In this document: positions 34,337 through 42,956 of the stretch, piece by piece
How the letters are laid out: the number at the start of each line of letters is the position of its first letter
Numbering within the stretch: position 1 is the first letter of the stretch
Source of the DNA: CAVVEQ01 sp963806635
GTDB lineage: Bacteria > Chloroflexota > Anaerolineae > Anaerolineales > Anaerolineaceae
Direction of reading: 5' to 3'
Length of the DNA stretch: 64,000 nt
Assembly (NCBI GenBank): GCA_963806635.1
Contig: CAWDZA010000015.1
Span: 434,001 to 498,000 of the forward strand
Notes under the pieces: model-generated
The model's input: the letters and a program-made list of their open reading frames with translations, nothing else
Database searches by the model: none
Told to the model about the DNA's origin: nothing
Translations under genes and position numbers: made by a program

Positions 34337-34368
34337 GGCGGGCTTGCGGTAACTACCTCAAGCCCGCC
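34337..34368 (+). other. Intercistronic hairpin between binding protein and permease
   Basis: A 10-bp perfect GC-rich stem (GGCGGGCTTG, 12-base loop, CAAGCCCGCC) lies in the 86-base gap. There is no T run. In other ABC operons such hairpins raise the amount of binding protein over permease by protecting the 3' end; that role is inferred here. Confidence 0.7.
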
Positions 34369-34382
34369 AGAGGAGCCTCATC

Positions 34383-35189
34383 ATGTACAACTTTGACTGG
34401 CAGATTTTCTGGAATTACCTCTGGCCGTTCACTGCCTTACAGAATCCACTTCTTAGAAATGGATTGATGGTGACGATCTTCGTCAGCATCTTCGCACAGG
34501 CGGCGGGAGTGATTTTGGGATTGTTGGCTGCCCTCGGGAAGATGTCCAAAATTCGCATTTTGCGGGGGATTGCAGGCGCATATATTTTATTCTTCCGCGG
34601 GACGCCGTTGTTGGTGCAGATGATGCTTCTCTATTTTGGGTTGGGAGCCATTAATTTTTATGATTTTCCAGATATTCACATGGGCTTCATCAGCATCTCC
34701 GGGGCGATTCAGGCAGGGTTCCTAGCCCTGGCGGTTAACGAAGGGGCTTATATGGCAGAGATCGTCCGGGCTGGGATCGAATCCATTGATCCCGGGCAAA
34801 CGGAAGCAGCCAAATCTTTGGGGATGACCCCCGGACAGGCAATGCGCCGGATCGTGCTGCCTCAGGCGATTAAAGTGATCATCCCGCCGACAGGCAACGA
34901 ATTCAACAATATGATGAAAACCACATCCATCATGGTGGTGATCTCGGCAGGCGAGCTTTTCTTCGCTTTCACCCAGATAAACGCCAGGATATTCAAACCG
35001 TTTGAGTTGTTCATCGCGGCATCGCTTTATTACCTGGCGCTCACTTCCATTTGGGACGTGATCCAAAGACGGATCGAGCGGTCCACCGAGTGGGGCTATT
35101 CATCCAAGCGGGCTATTACGGTAGAAAACCCGGATGTTAAAAAACTGCGGACTCCGAGTACATTAGACCGATTGGTGAGGGGGCACTAA
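34383..35189 (+). CDS. Polar amino acid ABC transporter, permease
   Basis: This 268-residue inner-membrane protein is of the HisM/GlnP type with about five membrane segments. The EAA loop, which contacts the ATPase, is visible as EAAKSLGMTPGQAMRRIVLPQA. A single permease gene suggests a homodimer. The stop and the ATPase start share one base (TAATG). Confidence 0.93.
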   Translation: MYNFDWQIFWNYLWPFTALQNPLLRNGLMVTIFVSIFAQAAGVILGLLAALGKMSKIRILRGIAGAYILFFRGTPLLVQMMLLYFGLGAINFYDFPDIHMGFISISGAIQAGFLALAVNEGAYMAEIVRAGIESIDPGQTEAAKSLGMTPGQAMRRIVLPQAIKVIIPPTGNEFNNMMKTTSIMVVISAGELFFAFTQINARIFKPFELFIAASLYYLALTSIWDVIQRRIERSTEWGYSSKRAITVENPDVKKLRTPSTLDRLVRGH

Positions 35190-35986
35190 TGGACATGTCT
35201 ATTCACTCAAACACCGGGGTTATCCCTTCTGCGGTAGTTAAATTCGAGAATGTAAATAAATACTTCGGGAATTTACATGTCTTGAATGATATTAATCTCG
35301 AGATCCTTAAGAACCAGGTTCTGGTCATCATCGGTCCCAGCGGTTCGGGAAAAAGTACGCTCCTGCGCTCGATCAACCATCTGGAAAAGGTTGACAGCGG
35401 GCATTTGTATGTCAATGGTCGAATGGTCGGTTATTATGAAAAGGATCATAGGCTGGTTGAAGAATCGGAGAAAAATATTGCCCGGCAGCGCATGGAGATT
35501 GGGATGGTTTTCCAGCGCTTTAATTTATTTCCCCATCTAACCGCGCTGCAAAATATTATCGAAGCGCCCTTGCAAGTGAGGAAGCTCAAGCGTGGAGATG
35601 CTGAGGAAGAAGCCATGCAGCTTCTTGCACGAATCGGGTTAACCGAAAAGCGTGATAGCTACCCCAACCAGCTTTCTGGCGGGCAGCAACAGCGTATCGC
35701 CATCGCCCGCGCATTGGCGATGAAACCCAGCCTGATGTTATTTGACGAACCCACCAGCGCGCTTGACCCTGAGATGATCGGAGAAGTGCTGGACGTAATG
35801 AAAGGCCTGGCGCATGAAATGACCATGATCGTGGTTTCCCACGAGATGGGTTTTGCGCGGGCCGCTGCTGACCGTATTCTATTTATGGATGAAGGCAGCA
35901 TCATTGAGGATACCACCCCCGATGCTCTTTTTGCTCATCCGAAGGAAGAACGGACCAGGCTCTTCCTTAGTAAGATCTTACATTAA
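35189..35986 (+). CDS. Polar amino acid ABC transporter, ATP-binding protein
   Basis: The 265-residue ATPase energises uptake and is close to the GlnQ/HisP group. It shows Walker A GPSGSGKST, Q-loop FQRFNLFPHLTALQN, signature LSGGQQQRIAIARAL and Walker B LMLFDEPTSALDPEM, then the switch His in VSHEMGFAR. The first 20 residues before the core are a small extension. It is the last gene of the transporter operon. Confidence 0.95.
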   Translation: MDMSIHSNTGVIPSAVVKFENVNKYFGNLHVLNDINLEILKNQVLVIIGPSGSGKSTLLRSINHLEKVDSGHLYVNGRMVGYYEKDHRLVEESEKNIARQRMEIGMVFQRFNLFPHLTALQNIIEAPLQVRKLKRGDAEEEAMQLLARIGLTEKRDSYPNQLSGGQQQRIAIARALAMKPSLMLFDEPTSALDPEMIGEVLDVMKGLAHEMTMIVVSHEMGFARAAADRILFMDEGSIIEDTTPDALFAHPKEERTRLFLSKILH

Positions 35987-36000
35987 CATCATAAGGAATT

Positions 36001-36450
36001 TTATTCAGGCAGGGTGCATACTATCATAACCCGGCCGATGGCTGCTCTTTGCAGCGATTGCGGATCAAAGGTGCCATCGGTATTACGATCCACTTTTAAA
36101 AATTTCCCAGCGGTGGGTAATCCGGTAAAGTATTTATTCAACCAGGGGATTAATTGATCCCCTTTTTCGATCAGGTTCGCTTCACAGCGAATCTCTTGAT
36201 TTTTCAACAAAATAGCCACCGATTTATTCACGCGCAAATTCAACCACCAGGATTTCTCCAGGTCACTGGTTATTAGAACTTCTCTTCCCGTAAGCACATA
36301 ATTCACAGGGGTGGTGATCGTTTTCCCGGTTTTTCTGCCGGTCAATGAAATCAGTAAAATCGAGTCGCTCATCATCCCGTGAAAACGGGAGCGTAAAATC
36401 ACTTTTGTAAAACCATTGAAAAAATTCATGAAGTGGTTTTGCGATGCCAT
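36001..36450 (-). CDS. DDN-like deazaflavin/nitroreductase-family protein
   Basis: The 149-residue split-beta-barrel protein resembles the Ddn family of F420-dependent nitroreductases (PF04075). The visible pattern is LLISLTGRKTGKTITTPVNY, then VLITSDLEKSWWLNLRVN. Length is normal. It is transcribed after uppP, 9 bases from its stop. The cofactor is unproven; some members bind other flavins or haem. Its link to the undecaprenyl gene is only positional. Confidence 0.8.
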   Translation of the reverse strand: MASQNHFMNFFNGFTKVILRSRFHGMMSDSILLISLTGRKTGKTITTPVNYVLTGREVLITSDLEKSWWLNLRVNKSVAILLKNQEIRCEANLIEKGDQLIPWLNKYFTGLPTAGKFLKVDRNTDGTFDPQSLQRAAIGRVMIVCTLPE

Positions 36451-36459
36451 AGTTATCTC

Positions 36460-37935
36460 TTATTGGGGTTTTAGGCCATTACTGATACAAGCCAGCCAGG
36501 TCTTTTCAGGATCAGTAAGTTCGTGGTCGAAAACCGAAATGATCTTTACAACCATGTCAGCCGCTTCAGGCTGGGAAATTTCTATCGAACGAATGGAATC
36601 ATCCAGAAGCGAGGAAGGGACAAATCCCAACCCGGAGGGATCATTACGTATATTCTGCAGGATATCCTGGGGTTGAAAGGCGATCAGGCTGGAAGGTGAA
36701 AAGCCGGTTTGCAGATGTAAGCTATTGGTCACTGCTTCATTAAAACCATTTTCCGGAGGGTAGACATAGAGTTGAACCGGAGTTCCATCCTGCCAATAAA
36801 GATTATTTCCTTCCACGAGTAATACAAGAGTGGATGAATCCAAGGAAGAATTCGGATTCGATTTATTAATTATAAAATTCAAGTGATCCTCACCGAGGAT
36901 TACGGCTTTACCCGGGAGCGCTGAACTTCCAGCGACCTGGAAACTGAAATCCGATCCGGTGTCTGAGGGTTGTGTTTCTTCCTGAGTGAACAGGGTCAGC
37001 CCGGTCTGATTGGCGGCGCATAGTTCCAAAAGCGGGCTCATCCAGGTTAACGCCGGATTGATGCCCACTTTTACGACCGGAGAAGTTTGCTTTGAATTTC
37101 CATTTTCTTTGGGTTGGGTCATCAGGCTGAAGACGATTACCAGAGTGGCGAAGACTGCGCAATAAATGATGAATGGATAAAGGCTGCGGCGGGAGAGATA
37201 ACTCAGCAGCCAGCGGATGCAGAAATATCCCACAACGCCAGCGGTAAGGAAACCAACCGCCATCACGGGGAGAAAGGAAGATATGCCTGGGATTTTTCGA
37301 AGGTCGAGGAGACCAACCAACCCGGCTGCCAGCATCACCGGGATGGACATGAGAAAGCTGAAACGGGCCGCGCTTGGGCGGTCCAGATTTCGGGTCATCC
37401 CGCCGGAGATCGTTGCGCCGGAGCGGGAAATGCCGGGGAAAATCGAAATTGCCTGAAAAACGCCGATCCAGATGGCATCCAACCAACCCAATGACTGCAA
37501 CACACGGCTGCGTTTCCCAATTTTTTCCGCAACCAGAAGGAGAATGGCAGTTCCGTAAAGCAGAACAGCAGTCAACAGAGGGCTGTTGAAGGCAGCCTCG
37601 ACCTGATTCTTAATGGTGATGCCCAGGAGCCCGGCGGGAATTGTGGCGAGGATGAGATACCAACCCAGACGCGCATTGAAGGTACCGAATGGGGAGCGAT
37701 GAAAAATTCCATATATCCAATCGCGAATGATATTCCAGAGATCTCGAGCAAAGAAAATGATCACAGCGGCCAAAGTGCCCAACTGGACCAATACATCGAA
37801 AACGAAGACTTCAGAAACCGGGACTTGCCACCCCAATAGATAAGGGACGATCACCAGGTGGGCGGAGCTTGAAATCGGTAGGAATTCCGTCAGCCCCTGC
37901 ACGATACCGAGAATGATTGCTTGAAAAAAGGTCAT
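36460..37935 (-). CDS. uppP: Undecaprenyl-diphosphatase with extra C-terminal domain
   Basis: Residues 1-270 are a standard UppP/BacA: GLTEFLPISSSAHL at 14-27, the PGISRSGATISGGMTRN motif at 167-183 and eight or so membrane segments. It recycles undecaprenyl diphosphate to the monophosphate carrier lipid. Normal UppP ends near residue 270. Here the frame goes on for another 220 residues with a hydrophilic, beta-rich domain (VKVGINPALTWM, LYVYPPENGFNEAV, SGLGFVPSSLL) that looks like a periplasmic-binding or PstS-like fold, probably exposed outside. Tgt is coupled upstream (one-base overlap). Confidence 0.9.
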   Translation of the reverse strand: MTFFQAIILGIVQGLTEFLPISSSAHLVIVPYLLGWQVPVSEVFVFDVLVQLGTLAAVIIFFARDLWNIIRDWIYGIFHRSPFGTFNARLGWYLILATIPAGLLGITIKNQVEAAFNSPLLTAVLLYGTAILLLVAEKIGKRSRVLQSLGWLDAIWIGVFQAISIFPGISRSGATISGGMTRNLDRPSAARFSFLMSIPVMLAAGLVGLLDLRKIPGISSFLPVMAVGFLTAGVVGYFCIRWLLSYLSRRSLYPFIIYCAVFATLVIVFSLMTQPKENGNSKQTSPVVKVGINPALTWMSPLLELCAANQTGLTLFTQEETQPSDTGSDFSFQVAGSSALPGKAVILGEDHLNFIINKSNPNSSLDSSTLVLLVEGNNLYWQDGTPVQLYVYPPENGFNEAVTNSLHLQTGFSPSSLIAFQPQDILQNIRNDPSGLGFVPSSLLDDSIRSIEISQPEAADMVVKIISVFDHELTDPEKTWLACISNGLKPQ

Positions 37936-39080
37936 TATTGATCCTTTATATTATTCTGATCAATTGATGCATTTTCGTGCCATCGGAGGAGGAAATCCTG
38001 CGCAAATGCATCATACCGGGTTTCCAGAATGGCCTGCCTGGCCTGGCGGGTAAGCGCCAGAAGAAAATATAAATTATGGATGGATACCAATGTGGCTGCT
38101 AGCATTTCTTTTGCAAGGATCAAATGGCGGATATAAGCCCTGCTGAAATTCTGACAGGCATAACACAGGCAGGATTCATCAATGGGGCTTTTATCGCTCG
38201 CATTTGCCGCATTCGCCAGGTTTATTCTTCCGGTTCGAGTGAAGGCAGCATGGTGGCGAGCGAGGCGGGTGGGCAGTACGCAATCGAATATATCCACCCC
38301 GCGCCAGATGCCATTGATCAGATCCTCTGGTGACCCGACTCCCATCAAATACCGGGGCTTATCTGCGGGGAGAACTTGGTTGACTACCTCGATCATCGCG
38401 TGCATTTCTGTTTTGGATTCACCTACAGATAATCCGCCGATCGCGCTGCCGGGTAGATCCTGGCTTGCGATAAATTCTGCAGATTGCTTGCGTAAGTCCG
38501 GGAAAATTCCTCCCTGAACGATCCCAAAAAGGGCCTGGTCTGGTCGCTGCTTGCTGCGAACACAACGCTCGAGCCAGCGATGCGTGCGGTTCATGGCATC
38601 GATCGAATAATCTCTTACGTGCGGTTCTGCGCACTCATCGAAGGCCATGATGATATCCGCTCCCAGGCTCTCCTGGATCTGGATGGATTTCTCAGGGGTA
38701 AACCGGTGAAGAGAGCCGTCAATATGGCTCTTAAAGTCCACGCCATCCTCATCTATTTTGCGGTTATCCGCAAGCGAAAACACCTGGAAACCACCGGAAT
38801 CGGTTAGGATGGGTCGCTTCCAGTTCATGAAATTGTGCAAACCACCCATTTCTGCAACCAAATTCCGGCCTGGACGGAGATATAAATGGTATGTGTTTGC
38901 CAGAACAAGGCTCGCGCCGATTTCCAGGAGCTGTGCCGGGGTAACGGATTTTACCGTTGCCTGGGTCCCGACCGGAGCGAAGACCGGAGTCTGGATGACT
39001 CCATGAGGAGTGCTGAATGAACCGGCTCGAGCCATCCCATCCGTTTTTTCGATCTCATAATCAAACAAATACTGAGTCAC
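37935..39080 (-). CDS. tgt: Queuine/tRNA-guanine transglycosylase
   Basis: The enzyme exchanges guanine 34 of Asn, Asp, His and Tyr tRNAs for preQ1. The 381-residue protein has catalytic Asp in ILTDSGGFQVFSL, EYMPVDD-like DECAEPH, GGLSVGE and the zinc ligands CLCYAC with a His-rich helix. The start is GTG at 39080, seven bases after a TATAAT, so the mRNA may be leaderless. Its TAA overlaps the uppP start by one base. No queA or queC lies in the window. Confidence 0.95.
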   Translation of the reverse strand: MTQYLFDYEIEKTDGMARAGSFSTPHGVIQTPVFAPVGTQATVKSVTPAQLLEIGASLVLANTYHLYLRPGRNLVAEMGGLHNFMNWKRPILTDSGGFQVFSLADNRKIDEDGVDFKSHIDGSLHRFTPEKSIQIQESLGADIIMAFDECAEPHVRDYSIDAMNRTHRWLERCVRSKQRPDQALFGIVQGGIFPDLRKQSAEFIASQDLPGSAIGGLSVGESKTEMHAMIEVVNQVLPADKPRYLMGVGSPEDLINGIWRGVDIFDCVLPTRLARHHAAFTRTGRINLANAANASDKSPIDESCLCYACQNFSRAYIRHLILAKEMLAATLVSIHNLYFLLALTRQARQAILETRYDAFAQDFLLRWHENASIDQNNIKDQ

Positions 39081-39087
39081 GAAGGCT

Positions 39088-39093
39088 ATTATA
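39088..39093 (-). promoter_or_regulatory. -10 element of tgt (predicted leaderless)
   Basis: TATAAT on the minus strand ends seven bases before the GTG at 39080. That spacing would place the transcription start at the start codon. The -35 is not recognisable. Confidence 0.55.
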
Positions 39094-39124
39094 CCTTTGG
39101 AAGATTATGCGCCTGGGGAAGCGC

Positions 39125-39153
39125 TTGCCGCCGGGGATTGAGCCGTTTATACT
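39125..39153 (+). promoter_or_regulatory. Promoter of alr (predicted leaderless)
   Basis: TTGCCG at 39125-39130, 17-base spacer, TATACT at 39148-39153. The -10 ends seven bases before ATG 39160, so transcription should start at or next to the ATG. No SD precedes it. Confidence 0.65.
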
Positions 39154-39159
39154 TGGCGG

Positions 39160-40290
39160 ATGGAAATTGCTCACCCAAACGATATTGAATCCTGCTCCAC
39201 CTGGTTGGAGATCGATCTTGCTGCTTTAAAAAACAATATCCGCCAATTGCGCGACATATCAAAGACGGAAATCATGCCCGTGGTCAAAGCCAACGCATAC
39301 GGGCATGGATTATTGGAGGTCTCCCGGGCAGCGGAGGAGGAGGGGGTGACCTGGTTGGGTGTCTCCCGGATCGAGGAGGCTATCTCCCTTCGGAATGCCG
39401 GCATCCGCTGCAGCATTTTAATCCTGGGATATACCTCTCCACCGAGGATACCGGAGGCGATCGAGAACAATGTGACCGTGACGCTCTATGACCCATGCGT
39501 TGCAGCGCAGTACAACGAAGCTGCAAACGGGATGGGAAATCCCCTGCGGGTACATGTGAAAACTGATTCAGGCATGGGCAGGCTGGGGATCCCCACCGCT
39601 GAAGCGGAAGGGTTCATGGAACAATTGGTAAGTATGAAGAACCTAAAAGTGGAAGGTCTTTTTACCCACTTTGCCAGGGCGGATGAACCAGAAGCAGCCA
39701 CGACGAGTGAACAATTGGAACGATTTCAGATTCTGCTGAATGCACTCGCCAGGAAAAAAATTCGCCCGCCATTGATCCATGCCTCAAATTCAGCCGGGGG
39801 GCTCAATTTTCCCCCGGCACGGTTCGACCTGATTCGCTGTGGGATCGCAGTCTATGGGCTGAATCCCTCCCCGCAGACCCATTTACCCACTGGATTCCAA
39901 CGCGCGCTTTCGTGGAAGACCCGGTTGACCTCGGTGAAGACCTTACCCAAAGGTCATGGGGTGAGCTATGGCTTTCACTATTACACCCCGAAGGAAGAAC
40001 GAATCGGGGTGATCGCCATTGGGTATGCCGACGGATTCCGCAGAGTGGAGGGTAATCACGTGCTTATCCGCGGAAAAACAGCCGATGTGGTGGGGGCTGT
40101 GTGCATGGATCAGTGTATGGTTCTCCTTGATGAAATCCCGGATGCTGAAGTGGGTGACGAGGTTGTTCTAATCGGCGCGCAGGGGGAAAAAGAGATCCTG
40201 GCGGATGATCTCGCCCTAGGCTGGCAGACGATCAATTACGAGGTGGTGTGCGGTTTAGCAGACCGGGTCCCCAGGTTTTACCGTTCATGA
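39160..40290 (+). CDS. alr: Alanine racemase
   Basis: The PLP enzyme makes D-alanine for peptidoglycan. The 376-residue protein has PLP-lysine K43 in VVKANAYGHG, the HVKTDSGMGRLG segment, HASNSAGGL and the C-terminal catalytic Tyr region HGVSYGFHYYT, followed by GAVCMDQCMV. The ATG is chosen at 39160 with no SD. It shares ATGA with recJ, so the two are translationally coupled. Confidence 0.96.
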   Translation: MEIAHPNDIESCSTWLEIDLAALKNNIRQLRDISKTEIMPVVKANAYGHGLLEVSRAAEEEGVTWLGVSRIEEAISLRNAGIRCSILILGYTSPPRIPEAIENNVTVTLYDPCVAAQYNEAANGMGNPLRVHVKTDSGMGRLGIPTAEAEGFMEQLVSMKNLKVEGLFTHFARADEPEAATTSEQLERFQILLNALARKKIRPPLIHASNSAGGLNFPPARFDLIRCGIAVYGLNPSPQTHLPTGFQRALSWKTRLTSVKTLPKGHGVSYGFHYYTPKEERIGVIAIGYADGFRRVEGNHVLIRGKTADVVGAVCMDQCMVLLDEIPDAEVGDEVVLIGAQGEKEILADDLALGWQTINYEVVCGLADRVPRFYRS

Positions 40291-41979
40291 AAACCGAAAA
40301 GAAATGGATCCTTGCGCCTCGGATTCCCGAGGAAATTGACCGTACCCTCAGTGGGTATCCGACACCGATGCGGCAGATTTTATTCAACCGGGGATATGCC
40401 ACGCCCGAAGCTGCTGCAGATTACCTTGCGGCGGAATCCCCTAGCATATTCCCCGTTTCTGCTTTCCGGGATGCATACGGGAGTTGAAAGACTTGCTGAT
40501 GCCATTCATATGGGGGAGCGCATCGCGGTTTATGGTGATTACGATGTGGACGGGGTGACCGCCACAGCGCTTCTGGTGGAAGTCATCCAAAGGCTGGGCG
40601 GGATAGTTGTACCTTACATCCCTGACAGGTTTGAGGAAGGATATGGGTTGAACTGCGATGCCCTGGAGAATCTTTCTGGTCAGGGAGTGAATCTGATCGT
40701 CACGGTGGATTGCGGGATCCGAAGCCCTGTGGAGGCTGACCGGGCGCGCGAGCTCGGGATGGACTTGATCATCAGCGACCACCACCATCCCCGCGGGGAT
40801 GTCCCTGAGGCATTTGCGGTGATCTGCCCCAAACAGGAGGGCGACGAATATCCAAACAAGGATATCAGCGGTGTGGGGCTGGCATACAAGCTCGCTGAGG
40901 CGTTGATCGAAACCCTTCCCACGGAGGGAGTTCTGGCTACCGAATGGCTGGATCTGGTGGCACTTGGTACTGTAGCGGATGTGGTCCCTCTGACAGGCGA
41001 AAATCGGGTGCTTGTACGCAGGGGGTTGGAAGTGATCCGTTCTGGAAGCCGATTGGGTATCCGCCTGCTGGCAAACATCGCAAGTATCGATATCCAGAAG
41101 GTAAATGCCACTGATATTGGTTTCAAGCTGGGACCACGATTGAATGCATCCGGGCGGGTGGAAACCGCAGAATCAGCTTACAAGCTGCTGATTTCTACGG
41201 ATGCCTCCGAGGCAGGAGATGAAGCGCGGAATCTGGATGCGTTGAATTATCAAAGGCAAAGGCTGACCGCGGAATCTGTTATAAAAGCTGAACAAAACCT
41301 GATGCAATCCAATGATGGCGCGATTCTGTTCGCTGCGGATAAGGAATTCAGCGAGGGTATCGTGGGGTTGATTGCCTCAAAATTGACCGAAGCGCACTAC
41401 CGACCTTCCATCGCTGGAACGATCCAGGAGGAGACCATCCGAGCCTCTTGTCGCTCCATTCGTGAGTTTCACATCACCCAGGCTCTCGACGAGTGCGCGG
41501 ATCTGCTCTTGAGGCACGGAGGGCATGCGATGGCAGCCGGATTCACGATTCGGCGGGATAACCTGGATATCTTTTTGGAGAGGTTATTTTCCATTGCGGA
41601 CAGGGAACTCGGGGGGATGGAACTACTCCCAAAGGTGAGTATTGACGCAGAGGTCAGGCTCAAGGATATGAAGTGGGATTTGATCCCCTGGCTTGATCAG
41701 CTGAACCCAATCGGGGCGGAGAATCCCGGAGCTGTTTTCCAAGCGAGCAATTTGAGTATCCTGGAAATGCGCCAGATGGGCACCGATGGAAAACACCTTC
41801 GTCTTCGGGTCAAACAAGATGGCACGACAATGAACGCGGTAGCGTTTGGCTTTGGGGATTGGGCTGAAAAAAATCCGAAGACAGTAGACCTGGCTTTTCG
41901 CCTCGAAATAAATGAATACAACGGATTTCGTTCCCTTCAGATGAATGTGGTTGATATTCGGCTGAGCCAGGCAGGATAG
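40287..41979 (+). CDS. recJ: Single-stranded-DNA exonuclease RecJ, frame broken by an extra base
   Basis: RecJ degrades single-stranded DNA 5' to 3' in recombination and mismatch repair. The ATG at 40287 (ATGA overlap with alr) gives MKTEKKWILAPRIP and a typical N-terminal helix region through AADYLAAES. There the frame must move +1 to reach SPFLLSGMHTGVERL, VYGDYDVDGVTAT (DHH motif I) and SDHHHPRGDVP (DHH), then the DHHA1 and OB domains. Deleting one C of TCCCCT at about 40437-40442 restores 563 residues. The rest is intact, so this looks like a sequencing indel, a recent mutation, or less likely programmed frameshifting. Confidence 0.85.
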
Positions 41980-41991
41980 GGGCGTTACTGG

Positions 41992-42897
41992 ATGCCACCT
42001 TCCCGAATTAAAGCGATTCTGCTCGCTGTCCTCGTTGTGGTCATATGGTCCACCTCGTGGATCCTGCTGAAATCCGGGATACAGGGAATTCCCACCTTGA
42101 CCCTCAATGGGATGCGCTATACCCTGGCATTCCTGGTGATGCTCCCTTTTCTATTCTTGCCAGCCATCAAGCGGCATTTTGCCAGGATGACCCGCAGGGA
42201 TTGGAAGGATCTTGTTCTGCTTGGGATCGTTTTTATCGCTCTGGCGCAGGGGACGCTTGCTCTATCGCTGGTCTTCCTGCCGGCAACTACAGCCAGCCTG
42301 ATCGTCAACTGTACACCGCTTTTTGTGGCTTTCTTTGGAATCGGATTCCTGGATGAAAAACCACAAACCTGGCAATGGGCTGGTTTGGGTGTGAATTTGT
42401 TCGGGATCTTCCTATATTTTTTTCCCGTGCAGCGCCAGGATGGTAACCCGATAGGATTGATCATCGCCTTTATCTGCCTTATGTTCAATACTGCCGGAGC
42501 TTTGCTTTCACGCCGGATCAACCGGGGCGGGCGGATGAACACCTTCATCGTTTCGACGGTGAGCATTGGGGTGGGGGGCATTATCATGCTGATAGCGGGA
42601 TTGGTTTTTTATGGAATGCCCATAATTCAATGGGAGGGATCAGGGTTGCTGGTTTGGCTTGCGGTTGTGAACACGGCGGTGGCTTTCCCGCTGTGGAATT
42701 ATTCCCTTCAAACCCTTACGGCAATGGAATCCAATATCATCAGCAATACGATGCTGATCTACGTCGCGGTCCTGGCCTATCTTTTCATCGGCGAAGGTTT
42801 GACCCCTCAGCAAGTTCTAGGGTTGGTGCTGACTGCAGTCGGCGCGGTTTTGGTTCAAATTCAGAAGCCAAAAAGAATTTCTGCACAAAACATCTAA
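41992..42897 (+). CDS. EamA/DMT-superfamily transporter
   Basis: The 301-residue inner-membrane protein has ten hydrophobic segments in two EamA repeats. It begins MPPSRIKAILLAVLVVVIWST, with the family's typical WSTSW start, and ends with a short basic tail. Such carriers export amino acids, nucleobases or other metabolites; the substrate is unknown. It starts 12 bases after recJ. Confidence 0.9.
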   Translation: MPPSRIKAILLAVLVVVIWSTSWILLKSGIQGIPTLTLNGMRYTLAFLVMLPFLFLPAIKRHFARMTRRDWKDLVLLGIVFIALAQGTLALSLVFLPATTASLIVNCTPLFVAFFGIGFLDEKPQTWQWAGLGVNLFGIFLYFFPVQRQDGNPIGLIIAFICLMFNTAGALLSRRINRGGRMNTFIVSTVSIGVGGIIMLIAGLVFYGMPIIQWEGSGLLVWLAVVNTAVAFPLWNYSLQTLTAMESNIISNTMLIYVAVLAYLFIGEGLTPQQVLGLVLTAVGAVLVQIQKPKRISAQNI

Positions 42898-42907
42898 AGA
42901 GCAATTC

Positions 42908-42916
42908 TGCTATAAT
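42908..42916 (+). promoter_or_regulatory. Extended -10 promoter of the AAA+ ATPase operon
   Basis: TGCTATAAT lies 40 bases before ATG 42957. There is no clear -35. The same TGCTATAAT sequence stands before ahcY and the zinc-ribbon/pfkB/parAB operon. Confidence 0.6.
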
Positions 42917-42956
42917 TTATCATTGCAATTATCCATTTTCATCAGGCGGCAGTTCC

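Noticed and set aside
40312..41979. RecJ read as starting at 40312
   Set aside because: The first 45 residues in that frame do not look like RecJ; the real N-terminus is in the frame from 40287.
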